A DNA stretch of 64,000 nucleotides from positions 1,736,001-1,800,000 of the forward strand of contig JABELC010000004.1 in the NCBI GenBank assembly GCA_028455995.1, given 5' to 3'. Positions 59,059-64,000 of the stretch are shown one piece after another. Position numbers and translations under genes: made by a program. The notes beneath the pieces were generated by a model. It saw only the letters and a list, made by a program, of their open reading frames with translations. It did not search any database and was not told where the DNA came from. This DNA is from Scleromitrula shiraiana. Lineage: Eukaryota > Ascomycota > Leotiomycetes > Helotiales > Sclerotiniaceae. Numbering within the stretch: position 1 is the first letter of the stretch; each line of letters starts with the position of its first letter.

Positions 59059-61505
59059 GTTATTGGTATTGGTATTGTTTTGATGAAAGTAGAGAAAAGG
59101 AAGAGAGAGAGATAGAGAAATAGATAGATAGACAGAGAGAGAAAAAAAAGATATATAGAAAGAGGAAATGGATCTACTTTTGTTTGTACCTATGTACCTC
59201 CTACCTAATTCAAGTATTTGCCTTGTTCTTATTCTTGTTCTTGTTCTTGCTTCTTGCTTCTTGCTTCTTGCATCCTACCGTGGAGTTCTCTTCTCCAAGG
59301 CTTGTTACCTCAATGATCGAATTTGCATTACTTTCTTGCCTTGTTTTTTTTTTTTTTTTTTCCTTTTCTTCTCTATTTCCCCCTTCAAGTTCTTCATTTG
59401 ATATCAGACTATACCAATAAAGTAATAGGTTTCCCTAAAGGATAGTTTTATCTGATTTTTTTTGGACATTTTTCTTGCTTAAGTTCCCAAGGTCTTTAAG
59501 GTCTCTTTCTAATGCTTTTTAAAGTCTCATTATTACTGGTCAACAAACAAAAAAAAATAACAAAACCATTTTCGTCACTACTTCACTACGTCACTATGTC
59601 ACTATGTCACTTCCCTTTCGACTAATTAAGATCATCCATTTTATTCATTGGTTGAACAGGTGCGCCACTTTAAAGCTCGCGTGTTAAATCAAACGAAACT
59701 CATTGATATAACCTTAATTGGATTAGATTAATTAAAATTAGGTCTTTGCTTTTTTCTACCTAGGTAAATTATGAATATTACTAATAGAAGCTTCAAGTTC
59801 TTACACGAATTAAAGACAAACAAACAACAACAAAGAGAATTTTTGGTTCCCCCTTCAATTTCCCTATCCTTCGAGACTTCAACGCGTCATGAATATAAAA
59901 GTTGAATCTCGATTTTATTTTTTAATTTATTATTTATTATTTATTATTTATAATTTATTATTTTTTATTTATTTCAAGTTCATTTTATTTATTTCATTTT
60001 ATTTCAATAATTCTTCCTTCAAGTTAGTTCGATATAGATCTCATTCATCATACAACAATGCACACATAATCGATATTTTAAATGCTAATGCCAAGTTCAA
60101 GTTCAATCAATTGCATCGAATAATAAAGAATATCTGTTGCACTTCTTGTCCTCAATCAAGTTTCTTTCATCATGCCATTTCCAAAATGCCATGCCATGCC
60201 ATGCAATGCAAATAAATTATGTTATTCTGACGTACCATCAGTGAATAATCCATGTCTCTACAAAGTACTTTTCTGTAATCCAAGTTGCAGATCGGTTTGT
60301 AAGTCGGGACTCGGGACTCGGGACCGCCCTGCCCCACAACTCTCAATGAAACAAGTTGAACAACATTCATTATTGCATCTCAATATTATTTTTACCTTGC
60401 TTGATTACTTACTTACTTACTTACTTACTTCTTTCCCCGGAATATTTCTCAGGTACGACACGACACCTTGACCCCTCTCGCCTCTCAAAATGACTTCATA
60501 ACCACTATCCATCGATTCGAACCACATCCCCCAGTCTCCCCAGATCTCAAATTCCAATTCAAATCCCCTACCATATTCTAATTCCCAAACAAGAAATTAG
60601 CTCTAGCTCTAGTTGTATCTCTAGTTCTATGTCTAGTTCAATCTCTAGTTCTAATCTAAGCCCCCAAGATTTCCAATTAATAAATTAATCAATTAACTCT
60701 CTAACCACTCGTACTCTCAAGCTTAAATGTCGATCCAAGCACCAACCAATTCAAATGCGGAGAAGTGCACAAACCCCAATTGAACCAAAAATAATAAAAT
60801 CCTCAGACCAGAGCTCGACTTCTAAGGGCCCTTCACACTTAAAATCCATCAACATTCTCATTCTCAGTCAAACCAGGCCTCGGAAATATCCTCATATAAT
60901 TTGTATATAAGACACAATCATGCAACCAATACATAAATATATACATATTCAGAGAGAGGCGCAACAGACAGAAAAGAAGGTAGGACGTAATGATGATTAT
61001 ATATATATATAAATCCATATCCCTGTACATCTAGCTTCAATAGCACCATCAGAAGAAAACGCCATGTGCATCTATACTCTATACTCTATACTCTATTTTA
61101 CATTTTACATTTTACATTTAATGACCACGAGACTCTGCGTACCGTGCCGTCCCATAGTATAGTATAATATAGTGTAGTATAGTATAGTATAAATTTAATA
61201 ACATCCGAGTCACTAGATCAATTCCTCCAGTACTAGTGCTAGTACTAATACTAGTACGTTATTACAACTGTACGACGTATACTCTATCTAGTACAAGAAA
61301 TCAATGCACTTCCCTACAAGCAATCGTCTAGAGCCTCAATAATAATCAATCAATCAATTCCTCGACCAATTTTCATACATATACATTATATAGAAAAGTT
61401 AACCCGATCTTATAAGAAATAATATCTATCTATCCATTCATCCATTCATTCAGATATTCATCCGTCCAGGTATTCCGAACTTCCAAGTCATTCATTTACG
61501 CCACA

Positions 61506-61568
61506 CCATCCCATCCCATCCCATCCAAACCATCCAAACCATCCAAACCATCCAAACCATCCAAACCA
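61506..61568. repeat. (CCATC)n / (CCATCCAAA)n tandem repeat
   Basis: CCATC pentamers pass into five 9-base ATCCAAACC copies. Confidence 0.85.
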
Positions 61569-61910
61569 ACCCCCTTGAAACCAACCCCTAACAACGAGTA
61601 GATATGCAACAACAGAAACAAACATAAGACGAAAATTATATACGATCAATCAATCACTCACTCACTCACTCACTCACTCACTCAATTACGATCTATATAA
61701 ATATCCACCATATCTAATACTTACTTACTTATATTATATTATATTATACTACGCTAATAATACCATCTCATCTCTATCCTCTTAAGCCAAGGATCTAAAA
61801 TTTAAAATCTAAAATCTAAAATCTGGCTGCCAGTGTGATATATATTTGATATCTAATATCTAATATCTGATATTATGTAGAGAGAGCATGTAGCATTAAC
61901 GAATGTAGAT

Positions 61911-61970
61911 GTAATGTAATGTAATGTAATGTAATGTAATGTGATGTAATGTGACGTAATGTAATGTAAT
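61911..61970. repeat. (GTAAT)n minisatellite
   Basis: Twelve GTAAT/GTGAT/GTGAC pentamers in tandem. Confidence 0.9.
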
Positions 61971-62285
61971 TAGTTACCCACCAGCATATGTATAAGTATA
62001 AGTATAACTATAAGTATAAGTATAACTTATGTAACTCTCAATGCTAAATCCCACGCATATCCCATTCCATCCCATTGCGCAAAAACTCAAGGGTTTGTTT
62101 ATTTGATATGACAAGTTCCTTTCCTAACCCAACCCAAGCAAACCTAACCCAACCCAAGCAAACCCAAGTAAACCATGTATGCACCACCTCCCAAATAGAT
62201 TTTCCAATTTCCCAATTTCCCTATTTACTATCCCCCATCCATCCCACTTATTACAACCCCTTCCCCCTCCTCCCCCTCCTCCCCC

Positions 62286-64000
62286 TCACCGTCTCCCCGT
62301 CGTACTAGCATTCCTCCCCTGTTCCAACTGCTGTTTCCAAATCCGATAAAGTTCCTTAACCTCCCCCGCCTCCTTCCAACCATCCACAATCCCGCTCACC
62401 TCCTTCTGCCTCTTCTTCGCACTCATCTTATCTCTCTTCGCCAACCTCTCAATCGTAAGATGTCCCTCGCTTTCCAGCGTGCCCATTACCCATTGGTTGA
62501 GTGCGTATTTCATGTGCAGGAGTATGTGTGCGTTTTCGGCGTTTTCTTTGCACACGCTGAGATATGGTGAGGTGGTTAGTATAGATATTAGATGAGTAGC
62601 TGGGAGGGAAGGGAGAAAAGATTGACTTACGCGCCGACCATGAATTCCTTGTCCTGAGAAGGAATGGGCTCATCTCTGCTGTTCAAGCTTTGTGAATCAT
62701 CATCATCGTCCTCGTTGTCATCTGAATTTTTGTCGGAATCTTTCTCAACCTCCGTCAAACTATCACTGTGATATGCCTTACCCCTTAACTGGATACCCCA
62801 TGTTGGTACATGCTTTCGGCGATTGCATGCATCGCACTTTGCCTCGCCGTACACGTCAGTGCCTTCTCCAGGGGAGAGTCTCCTAGTAACAAATTCCGGT
62901 CGAGCCTTAACAGCCTTGGTAAAATCTCGTGTCCACCCCGAAGAAATAAACTTGTTGGCCAAACCTCCATATTGAAACTCCAGCTTCTCCCAGCCTTTTT
63001 TGTAAATTGGTAGAAGGGCTTGATTAAATCCGGGATTGATTTTGGTTTGCACACACCATTCAACAGCGTCACTGAAATGCTCGATGGGAGGTTTGTGAGC
63101 GGCAGAGGTATATTCAAGAGGGACCATAGAGTAATCTGGAATACCGATAAGGCCTTCTTCATCATCGTCGACAAAATCAGAATCATATTCATCCATATTC
63201 TCCGTCTCTATAGCAGCTTTCTTTGGTGTTCTTCTTTTGCGGGGTTCCTCGATTTGCTCTTCTTCCTCTTCGTCTTCCTCGTCTTCGAATGTACTTAGGG
63301 CATCACTGCCGGAATCATAAATTCCACGAGCTTCCTCTTCATCAGACTCTGAGTCTGTGAGAACTGGGTTGCTTTCTCCAGCACGCTTCCGCTTGAGAAT
63401 TTCCAATTGTTTTTGTTTAGCAGTCCTGTGTTTCTTTGGTGACCGACTTCTGACGGGTGGCGGAGAAGCAGCAGAAACATCAGATGATGGGGGCGTAACT
63501 TTAGTGGCCTTGGCAATAGAAGGTATGTCTTCATCACTATCACTCTCAATTGCCGGTCTCATTCTTTTAGCGGGCGAAGCGATTACATCCTCGTCCTCAT
63601 CCTCGTCATCAGAAATTATGATTGGACGTCGCCTTTTCAAAGGTGACGTCAAAACCTCCTCGTCGGAGTCATCCTCCATTCTCAGTGGGGGTACAGTTCT
63701 TGGGAGTCGACCCCGTCTGGTAGAAGAGCGAATAGCATCATCATCAGAATCAGCATTATTTTGTTGTTCCTCTGCTTCACTAGAATCTGATGAAGATCCC
63801 GCAAATTTAGTACTGAACATTGAAGGACGTTGCGTACCAGGCGTAGATTTGGAGGCTGATGCAAACACATCGTCGTCACTTGAGTCAGAAAGTGATGACA
63901 ATTTATTCTTTGCCACACGCTTCTCCGAGTTTTTGCTCTTCTGGACTGGTTTCTCCTGAGCACTACCCCGATATGCCGAATGAATAGGAGCAGTATAAGT
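62286..64000 (-). CDS. DUF4211-domain nuclear protein (5' partial)
   Basis: The frame is open to the right edge, so the N-terminus is outside. At least 546 residues are visible from exons 64000-62631 and 62556-62286, joined by a GTAAGT...CAG intron that gives FMVGA-VCKENAENAH. The first 270 residues are disordered, with many Ser/Asp/Glu acidic patches of casein-kinase-2 type (SDSSDDD, DDSDEE, ISDDEDEDED) and basic clusters (PLKRRRP, RSPKKHRTAK), typical of nuclear proteins. The DUF4211 domain follows: HFSDAVEWCVQTKINPGF, FISSGWTRDFTKAVKARPEF, and a Cys pair in AKCDACNRRKH likely binding metal with a Cys further on. The molecular role is unknown. Confidence 0.88.

Larger units (their letters stand above)
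58656..62285. other. Low-complexity 3.6-kb intergenic region, no gene seen
   Basis: Upstream of the HAM1-like gene and downstream of the DUF4211 gene. It is filled with microsatellites and pyrimidine-rich tracts. ORFs are short and compositionally biased. Confidence 0.5.

Noticed and set aside
62785..63192. 135-codon alternative frame inside the DUF4211 gene
   Set aside because: Same-strand shifted frame of the real coding region.

Overview
This window is nuclear DNA from a filamentous ascomycete (Pezizomycotina), most likely a leotiomycete of the Botrytis/Sclerotinia type. The evidence is short spliceosomal introns (mostly 50-80 nt, GT...CTAAY...AG), a lone 5S rRNA gene outside any rDNA array, an intron-bearing tRNA, and gene sequences with typical filamentous-fungal architecture. 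The genus is an inference from overall look, not a database match. All exon models below were built by eye from splice signals, reading phase and family knowledge.

Layout. 1-4.8 kb: end of an RKM4-type SET methyltransferase, EPL1 (NuA4) and calcineurin B (CNB1). 6.3 kb: an intron-containing tRNA-His. 6.4-18.1 kb: a gene desert rich in microsatellites, with an AT-rich inverted repeat. 18.1-19.4 kb: a Gln/Ser-rich conserved fungal protein of unknown role, followed by 3.4 kb of low-complexity DNA. 22.7-35.8 kb: a dense housekeeping block: mitochondrial uS9, eEF1B-gamma, an FCP1/NIF-type HAD protein, RRP36, COQ8, ESS2 and PPT1 (PP5). 38.8-43.9 kb: DER1/derlin, LYS9 and a glutathione S-transferase. 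44.3-49.2 kb is an accessory-looking stretch with a 5S rRNA gene, a broken fungal rhodopsin-domain membrane protein gene, and a broken reading frame carrying many in-phase Lys-Arg sites, which looks like a decayed Kex2-processed repeat-protein (KEP) gene. 49.9-53 kb: an OBAP/DUF1264 protein and glyoxalase II. 53.3-54.1 kb: an almost pure A+T block. 55.5-58.7 kb: a HAM1-like TULIP-type protein. 62.3-64 kb: a DUF4211 nuclear protein that runs off the right edge.

How the genes relate. These are independent eukaryotic transcription units, not an operon. Several are divergent pairs sharing a short promoter (EPL1/CNB1, MRPS9/EEF1G, HAD protein/RRP36, ESS2/PPT1, DER1/LYS9). Themes are translation and ribosome assembly (RKM4, uS9m, eEF1B-gamma, RRP36, 5S, tRNA-His), signalling (calcineurin B, PP5), mitochondrial metabolism (COQ8), lysine synthesis (LYS9) and glutathione chemistry (GST, GLO2). 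The most unusual locus is the KR-rich remnant at 47.9-49.2 kb.
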